The notes: generated by a model from the sequence alone, not told the origin. Numbered from the stretch's first letter, positions 34,452-46,700 are shown. The stretch: DNA of 64,000 nucleotides from Ephydatia muelleri (GCA_013339895.1 JABACO010000005.1:4409314-4473313); one strand, 5' to 3'. A program made the numbers and translations.

Positions 34452-36159
34452 ACAGCAGTCCTATTAATCAATGCCCATGAGAATCTCCCTCGATCGGCCA
34501 CTACAAGAACAGTGACTGCCATGTATAGGATTAACTGTAGCGCACCGCAAACGTCGATCGGAGAGAACATCTACCTGATCTACGGTTTACTTAGGCCCTA
34601 TATACTAGGTATGCGGGTCAAGCTATGGTTGTTACGCACATGTACAGCACCTAAGCACCTCAGTTATAACATACCTGAGTGAGTCTGATTCAGGGAAGCA
34701 TTGCAGCAGAGATACTCACGCCCGTTAAAAACGTCCATTACGTCATGCAATCATTGTGAAGAATTAATAATGGACTCAGGAACCTAGAGAAGTAGGCAAA
34801 AGAGTGTTGTATGGTAACATCGACCTGCCTCGATGATCTGGTTAACATAATAATAAACGTCTATTACCACAACTATCACAGATCCTGAGAAAAATGTACA
34901 AACGTCTTGAAAAAACCCTAATTTGTATCAAATTTCTACAGGTGTCTATGGACGTGTTGTTTTAGGGCCATGGAACCCACAGATAGACTATGAAATGTTT
35001 TGTTTCATCAATAAAGCATAGCTTATGATTTGCTTCACTATATTTTTCAACGTTTTTTGTCATTTCTATCCTTTCCTGATTTAGGTTGAACAGAAATGCA
35101 CTTTGTTCCATACATTTCAATGGACTCGTGCGCGGAAAATTAACGGACGTTTGCAATGACGCGTCAGGAATACGTCATGAGCGTCCGAAATTTCTAGCAC
35201 TGAAGTTCAGTCTATGGATATTGGAGAACACGGTATAAGAATCCATCCATGAGACAGAAGCAAGAACGTCTGACTCGCAGTTGGCGATGGTGGCAGTGCA
35301 GGATGCTCCAGCGACAGCAGACTCAATCGGAAGCGAAATGGTGCCGCAATTCCTGTTCCAGTGTGGGACGACGACTGCACTGGCGGAAGAATAAGAGGAG
35401 GAGGACTGCAGATCTTGCCGGCGAGTGAGTGGAACGGCGACGGAGGAGAAGGTGGCCCCAGAGGGAGCTGGCGAGGAGCAATCGGATGCAGACGACAGGC
35501 GTGGAAGCATGTATGTGTGTGTGTGTGGGTGTGGGTGTGGGTGTGATTCATTCCCCTCTCCTGAGTTCATAATAAAACATAAGTGTGCACAGTTCAGTTC
35601 ACATGAGACCTGTCTACTGACATGGCCTCTTCACCAAGAGTGAAATATTTCTTTTTGCTTTGAAAGTTTGTCTGGGATATTAGTGCAATGCATGTGGTCT
35701 GGTATTCTGGACACGGTTCAGTAAATTTTGACGTCTTATTTTGTATGCAGAAAAATTCTTTATGGCCGTGATGGCTTTTCCGGCTACCAGAGTTACATGT
35801 AAGTAGTTGGTTTGCGTGTGAAAATTTTTTCAATTGTGGTTGCCTTCCCTCAGATAAAGCAGTAAACAGGCGGACAGTAGAACATTAAAACATGTGCAGC
35901 AGTTGTGTTGTTGTTTTAGTAATTTGTTGTTTATGATTTTGTAATACAAAATGAGAGTAATTGTCTCACTTTGTTGTGTATCACTAGTGGTTTGTGTGTT
36001 GAGAACTCGGCAAAAGAAAATTGACAGCAATGGCAGGCAATAGTGCAATCTCTCCAATCTGTTGTGGCTCTAAAAAGAGCCGGGACCCTCCTCCACCTAT
36101 ATCATTCAAACCCCCCAGAAAAATAAAAAAATAAAATAAGTGGAGAAATCATCAATAAA
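34452..36159. other. No recognisable gene
   Basis: Open frames at 35175-35570 exist on both strands (serine/threonine-rich on minus, basic on plus) with no recognisable family. A short GT-rich tract lies at 35512-35545. Confidence 0.4.
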
Positions 36160-36420
36160 TTATATCTGTTGGAGGTAAGAATCCAACTTCTTGCTGGGTT
36201 CACAAGTAGGCATGGCACTAGATAAGACTGCATGTGCCACCACTACTCGTGGGGCCCGCGGTACCGTCGGTGGACCTGGGGGGTGTATCCTTCTCAGCAG
36301 TCTTTGAAGGTCCGCTTTGATGGAAGCGAGGAGTGTCCTGAGCTGCGTAGCGGACTCGACAGCGCCCGGTGCATCGAGCGCATCCTTGAACCAACGAGCT
36401 GCCGTTTCAAGATCCACCAT
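36160..36420 (-). CDS. Hypothetical small protein
   Basis: An 86-codon minus-strand ORF with the ATG at 36418-36420 and a TAA stop. It reads MVDLETAARWFKDALDAPG, then QLRTLLASIKADLQRLLRRI, a predicted amphipathic helix, and a proline-rich segment. The codon composition looks coding-like, but no family is recognised. It may be a first exon or a complete small gene; I cannot tell. Confidence 0.35.
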   Translation of the reverse strand: MVDLETAARWFKDALDAPGAVESATQLRTLLASIKADLQRLLRRIHPPGPPTVPRAPRVVVAHAVLSSAMPTCEPSKKLDSYLQQI

Positions 36421-37950
36421 GGCCACTCTGAGAGCTAGCGCAATATTTAATTTTTGGATGCTCTATTCCGTATCTAAAACAAGTACTTACTTGAAATATT
36501 AGCTAATGAATGACACACGTGCAGTGCTGCGCTGCTTCCCGGATATTTAATTGGCCGTATTTGTCTCCTCGTTCCCTAGTTAATCAGACAGCCGGGAGGT
36601 GGTTTAAAGACAGGGGGAGCTTGGTTGGGGAGGGTGCATGCATGGTGAGGTAAGAAAGATGAGAGCCAAAAGTATAGTACAGGGTGCAATTGCTATAGTT
36701 TAGAAGAAGCAGGTCGGCTATTTTGTGACGTAATGGGCGACTCCCCCCATATACCTCTCCATACATCTTGACCCCCCTCACATCTCCCGTTCGGAAGGTC
36801 CAACCGGCTCCAGGACACCAGTTCCCGTTAGAGCTCCCCCGTGCCACCTCAACTTCGGAGACTCGTCTCCCTGGCCCCTCGGGGAGCCTGCGAAACAAGG
36901 GTACACAGGGTGCCGTGAATCTCATTAGCTCAGGTAGCTTCTATGGGGGGAGTGGTTTCGTAGTATTTGAGATACTAGGTCACCACACCTCCCCATACAT
37001 AGGTCCGTACCCCGAGAGGTCGGATGGCTCACTTTGGTGATCTCGGGTCCTCGGAGCTAGAACGTACAGGACACCAGAGTCAACGGATACGATTAGGAGA
37101 GGTTGGAAGTTGAAGGAATCGAAAAACCCAGGGTCGTCCCGTGTTCGGGAAGGCAGATGTGACCGCTTTTACAGTATGGTCGCAAGTATGGCGTTTGCCA
37201 GGATTGGCCCTAAGGCAGCAGCTGGAACCTTAATTGAGGTCCCACCTGCGTGTAATGTCGCCTGCCAGGCCAGACGGTTTGCGCCGGTCCTTTGTGTCTC
37301 CACGCCTCTCTTGCCCACGTATCTACTTTCTCACACCGCCTCCCTTCTCTCTGGACGGTCACGTGATGCTGCTTAATGTTAATATCGACATTAATACTTT
37401 TTTAATATTTTGTTAAGGCTGGAGCTGCGTATCGCCGACAAGGAGAAGGAATGAAAAGGCTACGACGAGTACCCGCGGGGGCTATAATTAGCTCGAATGA
37501 AGGACGCGGACGAAGGCGCAGGCCATCTCTATTCCAGCTTAATTATCTCATCGCTCAGCATATTTATATCCATTATGTTTTAAAGCAGAAATAACACAAA
37601 TGCCAGGACTATCCCAAGCCTATATATGACTTTATGACACATTAGACATTCAAACAAGCATGCACGAGACATGTACCGCATGGAGCGCGATATATTTTAT
37701 GAAACAAAACAGGCGCACACAACCACTTATACGCAAACGATCCAGAAAGTAACAAGTCTCTTAAATGCTCGGAGGCTCATTTCTACAATTACAATAGTCC
37801 TGAGCTTTGAAAACACAGCGGCAGAAAAAAAGGAAGGGTTCACGAAAATAAAGAATTTATATAATCGACAAAAGTACATTATATAACGTTTTAAGGCAGA
37901 CAAAATGATCAAGATATATATAAATAAATTGCAGATGTAGGATTTCTTAA
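36421..37950. other. GC-richer noncoding-looking stretch
   Basis: 36730-37100 is richer in GC and contains two CTCCCCATA-TACCTCTCCATACAT-like words, but no RNA gene or protein was recognised. Confidence 0.35.
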
Positions 37951-38166
37951 GTACATGTATCAAAAGTAAGCAAACAAAGGATTCTGGAATTAATTTATGC
38001 AATTACGAATTTATAATCATTACACATACCAACATTTAGCATAAAACCCCATCTTATTCCGTGTATGCTTAAATGTAGGTATCTAATAATTATAAATTCG
38101 TAATTGCATAAATTAATTCCAGAATCCCTTGTTTGCTTACGTTTTACACAATTTGATACATGTACA
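37951..38166. mobile_element. Hairpin MITE with ~85-bp arms
   Basis: GTACATGTATCAAA and GGATTCTGGAATTAATTTAT with GCAATTACGAATTTATAAT in the left arm pair with the complement at 38080-38166; the right arm has small insertions. Confidence 0.85.
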
Positions 38167-38305
38167 TATCTTGTTATAGTATATTGGATATGTGAGGTAA
38201 ACATTTGCGTGTATATATGTATGTGTGCATGTGTGTGTGTGGTATAAGCCTCTTAATAACTGTGCATGCAATTAATTGTGTGTTTATGAAATTACTGTGA
38301 CTATA

Positions 38306-38307
<2 letters not shown>

Positions 38308-38367
<60 letters not shown>
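38308..38367. repeat. (GT)n microsatellite
   Basis: About 30 GT dinucleotides downstream of the recombinase gene. Confidence 0.95.
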
Positions 38368-38371
<4 letters not shown>

Positions 38372-38510
38372 CGTGCACATAATTTTCAGGATTCTTTGTG
38401 CAGGATGAAGACAGATGGGCATCAGTGAGCGCATATATTGATAATGTATATACAAATAACATAACACACGTACAAATGTGCCATGCATACATTAATTAAT
38501 ATCATCATCA

Positions 38511-40478
38511 TCATCCACCTAGCAGCTCCTCAGCTTCATCCGATGGAGATCGTGGTTGACCTAAAACGTCCACGTGGATGTCATGCAGAGGAGTACGGAG
38601 CGTGTACACGCAACTTGAAGTGTTGTATGTCATGTCAACCGGGTACACCAGTGAATCGAATGGCTCTATCCACGTGCCACCACCAATCCTTAACCTGTAG
38701 GTCTTTGAACGACCGGCTGTGCTAGACGATGACTGTTGTACGAGGTGGCCCAGCAGTACTTCCCGCTTATCTGGATGCACTCTGAGTACCTTACCAAAGT
38801 GGACGAAAGGCTTCCTCAAAGTGGACGAATCGTCCACAGCCCCGACAATGTCTCCCATTTCTGGGGCTACATTGTCGTCGTCGTCGTCGTCTGCTCGACG
38901 GCACCTCTTCGAGGAGGTCGTCGTAGCAACAGGAGCAGGAGCAGCAGCGGTGGTCACGTCCAAGGCAGTGGCCACACGCTCAGATGTGAGTGCCACTGCA
39001 CGTGTGACCTTGTCGGCTGAACTGCGACGGTCGTATGTCCTACTTTGCTCACGGGAAGAGTGCCTCATTGCAAATGCCACTTCGGCTAGCAAGTCATCCG
39101 ACGGACGATTGCGAGATGTTAAAAGGTCCGTCACAAATGAGGAACGCAGAGCGTTGCTGGATATCGCAACATTGGCCAGCTGCTTAAAAATGGATTGGAT
39201 GTACTTTGTCCACGAATCAGACGTTCCAAACGGCTCTCCACGACTGTTCTGCATGAAGAGACTCATGCATCATTATTGTTATTATTTATATGTACAGCAT
39301 GCATGCATGCAGGTTCAGGTTACCAGAAACAGCCAGTCGGTTGTGTCTGGACGGGCGTTGCCTCTCAGTAAGACGTCTCTGTCCCGACATACAAAATCCA
39401 CCAGTTGATCCAGTACAACTTTGGTAGAGTCGGCTGTATCCTGTTGGGACCAGTCTTTCGTGATGTTTTGTGCGCACCGAGATACAAGAGCGCCCTCAAA
39501 TGGTCGTTTTGAACGACCAACCAATTGGAGGCTGCATTTGCAACCGGATCCCATGTTGCAAGATTTTGGCGACTAAACGTTACCCTTAGTTCGCGGTACT
39601 ATTTGGACCTGGCGGGAGGTATCGAACAGTACCAGGAGGAGCACAGTGTATTTCTGGCTCTCCTGCGCCCTGGTCAGTTCACAAGGTCCGCTTGACTCGT
39701 ACAGTTCGCGCTGCTGTTTCAAAACTTCCAACACTGCGTCCCACGCTAGCCATTTGCCCTCAGCTTCTAACCGCTGCCAAGATCGATCTTTGCATTCATA
39801 GGCCTTCTGGTATGTGCGACACCACTGCTGGACTGTTTTAATCGTATCAGAGTCCGATTTGAGATATCTCATTGCCCTCAAGAACGAAAGGCAGTACGCA
39901 AACTGATCTTGATTTCCTGAAGAAGATTGGCGTTCATTCTGCATGTGCAAAGCATATATATATATATATATATGCGTGCAAAGATGTATATGTATTATTA
40001 TACAACGTACCTCCAGGTAGTGGAAAAATCTCTTAACCAACTCAAGGTCGGACACTAATCTGAGCTCAGGATTAGAAGCACCGGCGTGCAGTTTTGCAAA
40101 TCCGAGAAACGCTGCATGAGAAAGCTGATTACAAATTTCTGCATGCATATTATCTATGCGTGCACGTACTCAAAATCGGCGCTCGGTGTAGCGACAGTAC
40201 TCTCGGCCAAATGCTCGCCTCTGCGCGATGTGGATAGAGGTTCCTCGAAATATTTTTTCATCGCTGATAACTAGCTGGGCTGTTAAAGATGGAAACAGGC
40301 TCGCGTCGAAAAGGAGGACTTCTCTTTTCCGACTCATGCATGTTGCAGCAGGAGTGTCTGAATTCGCCGGCTGCAGCAGTCGGCTTTCTGCCGCTTGAGG
40401 CGCGACTTCAGTTATTATTGTCACAGCTTGCGGTTCAGCCGCATCTCCAACTGAAGGATTATCTGTGGATTGCTGCAT
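38511..40478 (-). CDS. Tyrosine recombinase (phage-integrase fold), multi-exon
   Basis: Minus-strand exons: about 40170-40478 (N-terminus, frame link uncertain; an alternative ATG reads MKKYFEEPLSTSRRGEH), 40011-40111, 39584-39938 (helical SAM-like core-binding region), 39324-39527 and 38511-39248. The catalytic part is recognisable. A first-Arg region reads ALLYLGAHKTSRKTGP with the conserved HKTS stretch; SSNALRSSFVTDLL provides an Arg; and AMRHSSREQSRTYDRR holds His and the nucleophilic Tyr. The C-terminal ~150 residues (VHFGKVLRVHPDKREVLLGH, YRLRIGGGTWIEP, YTLRTPLHDIHVDVLG) form a separate beta-rich tail. Such genes are found in eukaryotic mobile elements of Crypton/DIRS-like kinds. No flanking element ends were found. 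One possible frame change lies near 39440. Confidence 0.6.
39955..39974. repeat. (TA)n microsatellite
   Basis: About ten TA dinucleotides in an intron of the recombinase gene. Confidence 0.9.
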
Positions 40479-40617
40479 TCAGGGACCGGTGACAGCTATC
40501 GCTTCTCGAAACGCCAAAATGCGTGTGGCATCACGCGGCCTTATATAAGGTTTGCAAGTTGCTCCATGGCAGCGCGCCAGCCGTAATTATTAACACGGAA
40601 TAGACGCAAAAGTTTCA

Positions 40618-40641
40618 CCCTAACCCTAACCCTAACCCTAA
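40618..40641. repeat. Interstitial telomere-type repeat, (CCCTAA)4
   Basis: Four perfect copies of the animal telomere hexamer, just upstream of the recombinase gene. Confidence 0.9.
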
Positions 40642-41282
40642 TGCGCAAACATGAGTAAACTGAGCCTTTACCATATTTACACCGTCATGTAAACATCAGA
40701 TTTGCTTCATCGTAAATGTAAGTAAATGTAAGTAAACGTGACCTTTACATCATGTTTAAATCGTGTTTACCGTATGCGCAAATACATTTTTTTACGCAGT
40801 GCATGATTGTTAACAGCCACTTTTTCCAAAGCAATTCTTATCTTCACGATGTCACCTTCGTTTGAGGTGTCTACAGCAATGCACCTCACGGCGCAACAGT
40901 GTACCGTATGCAGCCTTGTATATTGCACCCATACTAATCGATACTTGTCTGCACTTGACACGTGGGCAGTTTTTCATACGTCACGAATGCGGCGCCATGT
41001 ATACGTCTCAGAACGAACACTTCACTTATACGTATGATATCGTGGTCTGCATATGGATTCGGTATATTCGTCATTACCTACTTCAGATGAACGCGCGTGC
41101 AGACTCTGTACACGTCATGTATTCGAATCGTTTCAAATCCATTTTCTGTTCTGCATACTTGAAGGCTAGAACCCTGAACCACGCCAGCAATAATTCAGAA
41201 TTTAACGGCAAACTTTAATCAAATTACAGCTGAAATACACAACTTGGTCAAAAAATAAACAGGTATAGTTCCAAGCTGGCGA

Positions 41283-41699
41283 TCAAAGTCTCCATAACAT
41301 CCTGCTGATGTAGTTAGAAGGGCACTCTCCGCCTAGCAGAGGCCTCTTGGAAGGCGAGCACGAGCCTCTACTACTCTCGCTGCACTCGTCCACGGTTTCC
41401 TTACAAGCACACGCTAAAATATTACAGAGGTTATGCACCAAGAACTCAGCATTTACTTACTCTCTGACCGCGGTGGTAGGCTAGCTTATGCTTTACAATG
41501 CTATCGTCGTCATCCCCTTGGTTGGCCATGCAGCGAAACGTTTTCATCTGGCCGTAGTACACCCTGGCGTCGGCTCAAGAGCTGTGGTCAGAAAGGAAAG
41601 TCATAGCATGCCTACTCTGTACCTGCATTTCTTCTTTTGCCGGGGTTGGTCACTTCCACCATTTCAGTCTCGATGTACTCGCTTAAACACCTCCTGACC
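41283..41699 (-). CDS. Unknown small protein, three exons
   Basis: Three minus-strand exons join in phase with canonical sites: to 41699 (VRRCLSEYIETEMVEVTNPG), about 41466-41583 (RVYYGQMKTFRCMANQGDDD) and 41283-41395 (ETVDECSESSRGSCSPSKRP, then a TGA stop). The acceptor used for the second exon is the TTGAG four codons in, because the earlier AG leads to a stop. An upstream start exon was not found. No family recognised. The consistent phases argue that it is, or recently was, a real gene. Confidence 0.45.
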
Positions 41700-42681
41700 C
41701 TGAAGTTATTGACACGCGCACATAATCCACATGCACATATACAACGTACTATGCTCTTCGCGTAATGGCGTTCTATTGGTCGGCACTGTGCTGAAGAGAA
41801 CAAACATGACGTAAGCATGTAAACCTTTGTGACAACTTGAAACGCCGCCTAACTGCCTCTACTGAATCACACACTTGTCCTGGTTTGACATAAGCAACAC
41901 CTACAGTGTAAACACGCACAACTTACCAGGCCTAGACTGCTTAAGTCCGTTTGGTATGCCTTTATAACCTTTGCCTGTCACCCGCGTTGTCCGAAACTCT
42001 TTATCTTGCACAGTTGCACCTCACTGATTCGTCAGCTATATAGTGATCAAAATCAACAATCCAATTTCTCTTACATTGGGAACGGCTCCATTAGTACTGT
42101 CTCCACAGATAGCCCAGTAGTCCAACTTTCCTTTCCTCCTATTTCGTTGGGAACTCAACCAAGTTGCCTATTTTTGTTTCCTTTGCTCGATCGTGCGTCG
42201 TCACCTCCACTAATGACCAAACGTGCAAAGCTTAAAACCGAGCATGCGCAGATAATGATATCAAAATTAATTACTCAAATAGGCCTACGGCTACACCCGC
42301 TAGAAATAGTCACAGATGTAGGTATCAGAAGTTTACAATGATTATAGGGATCCAATAACTTACCTGTGAGTACGCGACTCGATCGGTCGAGGTAATGATG
42401 TAGCCACACTCATATGAATGCGTTTTCATGGGTGTGGTTAAAACGGCCTATATTCCTATTTATTGCGCACTATCGTAATTTACGGGCTAAACTGCTGCTC
42501 GCGATATGGGTGCGATACGCACCCGATACTTAGCCCCAACAATACCCATCTGCACACTGCACTGGACATTGACATATCTAGGTACGAGTATGTATTTTGG
42601 TCCGCACACGTGCATGTCTGGATATGTATCTGCATACCATGGCGTGGGCAAACTCTGCATATTACTGCATACGATACTATG

Positions 42682-43327
42682 TCACGCAGTGATCAGTACT
42701 GCTTCTTTATGGTACTGATAACTTTCATGAATAACTAGAACACCATCTTTACCTTTGGCTCGCTTAAAATGTTGGAATGGTTTGTTGTTATTAGCTTCCC
42801 AAAGATACCTCCTCCATGTGAATTGTATACCACGGGGCAATTTCGCAAAAAGAACACAATATCCTCCATTTTGCGAGGGTGACCATATACCAGCCAATGA
42901 TACTCCTCAAGCCATTGCTTTCTGAAAAAAGCTTGACAAACTTTTCCATTCTTTTCAAATCTATGGGCTGGTCCTGGTTGCATGTGGTCAGAGGGCAAGG
43001 TTACGTGCTTCGTCAAAAGATCAAGAAGAACATTGCTAGGAAGAATTGTCCCGACTTTCACAAGCCCCACATCGTTTTCAGGCAATATCATTGGTGAAGA
43101 ACATCCCGCAAAGGTGCTACTCCCTATCTGCTTCAAAGACGCAAAGGTCAAATTCGTCGGAAGAATTGTTGTTTGACACACTGAAACTGACCACTGCTTT
43201 TGGACAGGGCGTGATTTCTACCTCAGCGTCATGATTCACTTCGAGTGGGGTATTATCATCATCAGAGCTAAAATGATAGCAACTTTTCTTGGCCCAACTG
43301 AAAGAGCTGTTTATGAAGTTTGGTATT

Positions 43328-43358
<31 letters not shown>

Positions 43359-43420
43359 GGGGGGGTAACAGTTCATGTGAAATGACCCCCCTAGCTTGCA
43401 TAAATATGTTGTGCTTACCA
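42682..43420 (-). pseudogene. hAT/ZMYM-type zinc-finger (TTF) transposase N-terminus
   Basis: Minus strand. An acidic leader (SSDDDNTPLEVNHDAEVEI) is followed by HVTLPSDHMQPGPAHRFE, QAFFRKQWLEEYHWLVYG and, after a frame change near 42870, GGYCVLFAK and QHFKRAKGKDGVLVIHESYQ with YHK. This is the TTF-type zinc-finger arrangement preceding the DUF4371/hAT transposase core. The catalytic core is missing downstream. A 28-G run (43338-43365) interrupts the leader. Confidence 0.6.
43338..43365. repeat. G28 homopolymer
   Basis: Preceded by a 12-T run; inside the decayed hAT-type sequence. Confidence 0.95.
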
Positions 43421-43682
43421 CCACCATGCAATTTATTAACATTTGAAATTTAGAAAATTTGATTGAATGAAGACGGAATTCCCGAGCGAGATGACTCGTG
43501 ACGACAAAATAGACAATAACTAGTTACAAAAACTTAATGGTTACAATAACACAACACACACACAAACATACACACACTTACACGGGCACAAACTATCTAT
43601 TTACAACAACAATAATAGAATGTTCACGCAATCATTTGAAAACATGTTCAACAGTACAATACAAATACTTAAAGCAGTTTCA

Positions 43683-45143
43683 TTAGGGTAATGAAGGTAT
43701 ATATAGTACCCTAACATTGGATCTGAAATCCTTTGTTCCATCTATAGAATAACGGAAACGTTCTTTCTTGTTTTCAGGAATAATAAAGCAAATATCCACC
43801 GTTGTGAAATTATGTCCTCCTTTTTTCAGATTAGACAACAATACATTAAAATATAGAAACTTCAACTTGTGGCTATCTCCTCGCGTTACTTGAACAATTC
43901 GAACCAAACTGGATGTTTTATCAATGAAAACTGCATCGTAACCTCCTTGATTCCATTTTAAGGGTTTCAACCATAATTTATCATGTTGTGGTGGTATAGC
44001 CACTGCTAAGGGATCAAAACGCTCCACTGGACAATGTGGCCAAATCTCTTCTTTTTCACATTTACCAGTCACCTTTAACGTTAAACCACCTGTCTTAATA
44101 GACGCAAAAAAAAAAATTTCTACCAGCCATCCCTTTAAGGATGGATTATTAGGATCAAGAAATTCAATTAACTTTGAAACATAACCTGGACCAGCTTTTT
44201 CAGCTAGTGCTGTAGCTACATATTCACTGCAAAAGGTTGTACCCCGCATTCCATCATATCGTTCGTAAGAACTATAAAGACGATTAATAAACCCTTTAGA
44301 CGTTTCTCCTGCATGGTTATTAAGATAAGTGCTTACATCACTTACATCAGAGATAGCACTATGTAGATCATCAAGAACTTGTTGATGGAAATACATGAAC
44401 ATGTATCGACAACTCCCTCCAGCAAAAAAATACTTCGAACTTAGTAGATCATATTTATTTGTTGCTTTGTAAAGATTGGAATCCAAACAATTTTTTACAT
44501 TGTCCCACAACGTGGTATTTGCAACAGCTGATACGTATTCATCAAAAGTCCAAGAACAAACATGACATGTCTCGACTTTATTAATTAAATCTTCGTGCAC
44601 TTTTTTTTTGTAACGAAATGCCATGGATGCCACAAAAACCAATCTTCTGTTGTCTCTATCAGATGCAACCCAATAATTACACCTATGCAATAAATCTGTG
44701 AACACGGAGTCTGTGTCTGTTATGCCATCGACAAATATAATACGCTGTTCTTTCCCAACTTCATTTTTAAACCAAGCTGAACTATCTTGTAGTTGGAGCG
44801 TTGTACACGTTTTACAACCGTCTTTGAAGTGTACCATCTGTATATAACCTAATTTAGTACAATGCATCCAGGTGACCAACCACGATGATTGATAACATTC
44901 AGTTCCAATAGCAAAAGCAAATGATGACATTGATTTGCCTGTACCAGGAGGTCCTAATATCCAACCAATCATCTTGTCGTGCATCACCTTGTCTTTAAGA
45001 AAATCGAACTGTTTTTTCACAGCATTACGGCGATACAAAATTATATCTTTGTCCTCTTGATATAATCCACTATTCTGCATATAAGTCCATGGAATAGTAA
45101 TGAACTCGTCGTTCCCATAATTGATAGCAGGAAAATTGGTCAC
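43683..45143 (-). CDS. Crinkler/RHS-type P-loop NTPase plus nuclease-like protein
   Basis: An uninterrupted 486-codon minus-strand ORF. Walker A is GPPGTGKS (about residue 65), Walker B RIIFVDGI (about residue 140), followed by the helical remainder of a STAND/AAA-like ATPase. The C-terminal ~100 residues (WNQGGYDAVFIDKTSSLVRI, VQVTRGDSHKLK) resemble the PD-(D/E)xK-like nuclease domain that follows the ATPase in Crinkler and trypanosome RHS proteins, a family linked to transposons and, in some microbes, to secreted effectors. The listed start is not an ATG; the frame continues upstream without one, so a 5' exon is likely, and an AAG acceptor exists near 45173. Its function in an animal is unknown; in other eukaryotes such proteins act on DNA or in conflict systems. 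Family placement is from motif pattern only. Confidence 0.6.
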   Translation of the reverse strand: MTNFPAINYGNDEFITIPWTYMQNSGLYQEDKDIILYRRNAVKKQFDFLKDKVMHDKMIGWILGPPGTGKSMSSFAFAIGTECYQSSWLVTWMHCTKLGYIQMVHFKDGCKTCTTLQLQDSSAWFKNEVGKEQRIIFVDGITDTDSVFTDLLHRCNYWVASDRDNRRLVFVASMAFRYKKKVHEDLINKVETCHVCSWTFDEYVSAVANTTLWDNVKNCLDSNLYKATNKYDLLSSKYFFAGGSCRYMFMYFHQQVLDDLHSAISDVSDVSTYLNNHAGETSKGFINRLYSSYERYDGMRGTTFCSEYVATALAEKAGPGYVSKLIEFLDPNNPSLKGWLVEIFFFASIKTGGLTLKVTGKCEKEEIWPHCPVERFDPLAVAIPPQHDKLWLKPLKWNQGGYDAVFIDKTSSLVRIVQVTRGDSHKLKFLYFNVLLSNLKKGGHNFTTVDICFIIPENKKERFRYSIDGTKDFRSNVRVLYIPSLP

Positions 45144-45689
45144 TGGAGGATGAAATATTGAAAGCTCCCTTGAGATTATTACATATGTATATTATAAATA
45201 AAAAAATGCTCTGTGCTTGAATCATCGTAGCAATATAGAAAAGGTGAACACTGTGCAGCACATGATGCCACACCCTCTCTCTATGGAAAATCTAACATTG
45301 TTTCCTAACTTCAAAAAAGTTAGTTGCTACAGTAAACCAAGGAAATTTAAACTAATCGTTTTGAAATAGTACTTGTGGTTTGCATTGTACATGAAAATGA
45401 AAATTCGGAAAATAAGTATTACAACAGTTATAAAATATGTAGGTAGCATGGAACTTAGTATAATACGTGTTTTAATTTAAACTAAATGGTGGCTCTATAT
45501 CTATGCACTGAGGCCTTAAGGCTTGACAACAACAGGCAACATTGTTTGGATCCAAACTGTCAGTCATAAGCCGATTTGCTCATCTATCGACATGTGTGCC
45601 TGTGCTGCACATTGTGTTACTATTTACGTACTGTGTCCTAACCATTCCAGTATTATTCGCCAACAAACATTTTGCGGTTCTCAGGGGTT

Positions 45690-46700
45690 ATTGATAATCA
45701 ACTTTTTAATTTGTAAAAAGGTGAAGTTTAACCTTTAATCTATTTTATCCTTAATTCAGGATGGAAATCCTGAATTAAGGATGACTTTACGCCGCTCGTA
45801 TCGACATCAATTCGAACGGTATTGATGATTTTTTTTTTTGCTATTTAGCTTCTGTAGGCTTTCATCTAAACAGCGCTATCCAGTTTAGTCGTTCAAATTT
45901 AGAAAAAACAATGTATAGGCTTAGTTTCCTTTTTCGTTCGCAAATACCATCAAAGTCAGGTATAAAGTTGAGGAAAGAGCAGGAAGCTTACTTTCAAGAT
46001 TGAAACTGTTACAAAGATCTGTAAGGAGAGCCATATAAGCAAATTCAAGAATATGGGACACAGGAGATACGAGCATCGAATGAACCTCAAGACGGACTAA
46101 GCGAAGCGAGTCAGAGCGGGTGGTACGATGGTTAGCCTCTGCAAAATAACAATAAAACAGCATTTCTGTCGTTGAGAGCAATGCAGAAATGCCTGGCATT
46201 GGTAGAAATGCTGTCACCAGTACTGTTGGGACATAAAAAGAAGGGGCGGATGCTCGGACAGTGATAATAAATTACACTTTTCTATTATTTTGAGTACCAT
46301 ACAACTTCTAACAAGAGTCTGGAGGTTGCTACCACCAATAAGTAGTGAAAAGGAGTAAAATTGATATGTTCAATGCTCTTTGTAAGCATTCCAAACTATA
46401 AATTGCTAATCATTTAATTTATGCAAAGCGAGAGCAACGCAACGTGCTTATGCATCCTTGAAGTTTGGGCAGCTTTCTAGATGATAAAAATTATTCCATG
46501 CTATAGAATATGCGCACCATTGTTGAAACAAACAGCTTCTATGTTTTAATGATTTTAATTTTCGCTGCAATGGTTGTTATAACGGAAGAACTCACTATCC
46601 TGAATTCAGGATTTTACCGATCCTGAATTCAGGATCGTTTCACGCAGATTAAAGATTAAGTTTTCACTTCATGTGATAAATAAAAAATATAATTATCAAC
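45690..46700. mobile_element. ~1-kb element with palindromic tips
   Basis: GTGAAGTTTAACCTTTAATC near 45721 and its imperfect complement ending about 46670 form the TIRs. Just inside each lies a perfect palindrome: ATCCTTAATTCAGG... (45748-45782) and CCTGAATTCAGG (46598-46635, twice). The interior codes for nothing recognised. Confidence 0.6.

Noticed and set aside
36584..36925. 113-codon minus-strand ORF in GC-rich DNA
   Set aside because: No motif, no splice context; ORF length is expected in GC-rich sequence.
38719..39408. Long plus-strand ORF (229 codons)
   Set aside because: Antisense shadow of the recombinase exons, which carry the recognisable motifs and splice sites on the minus strand.
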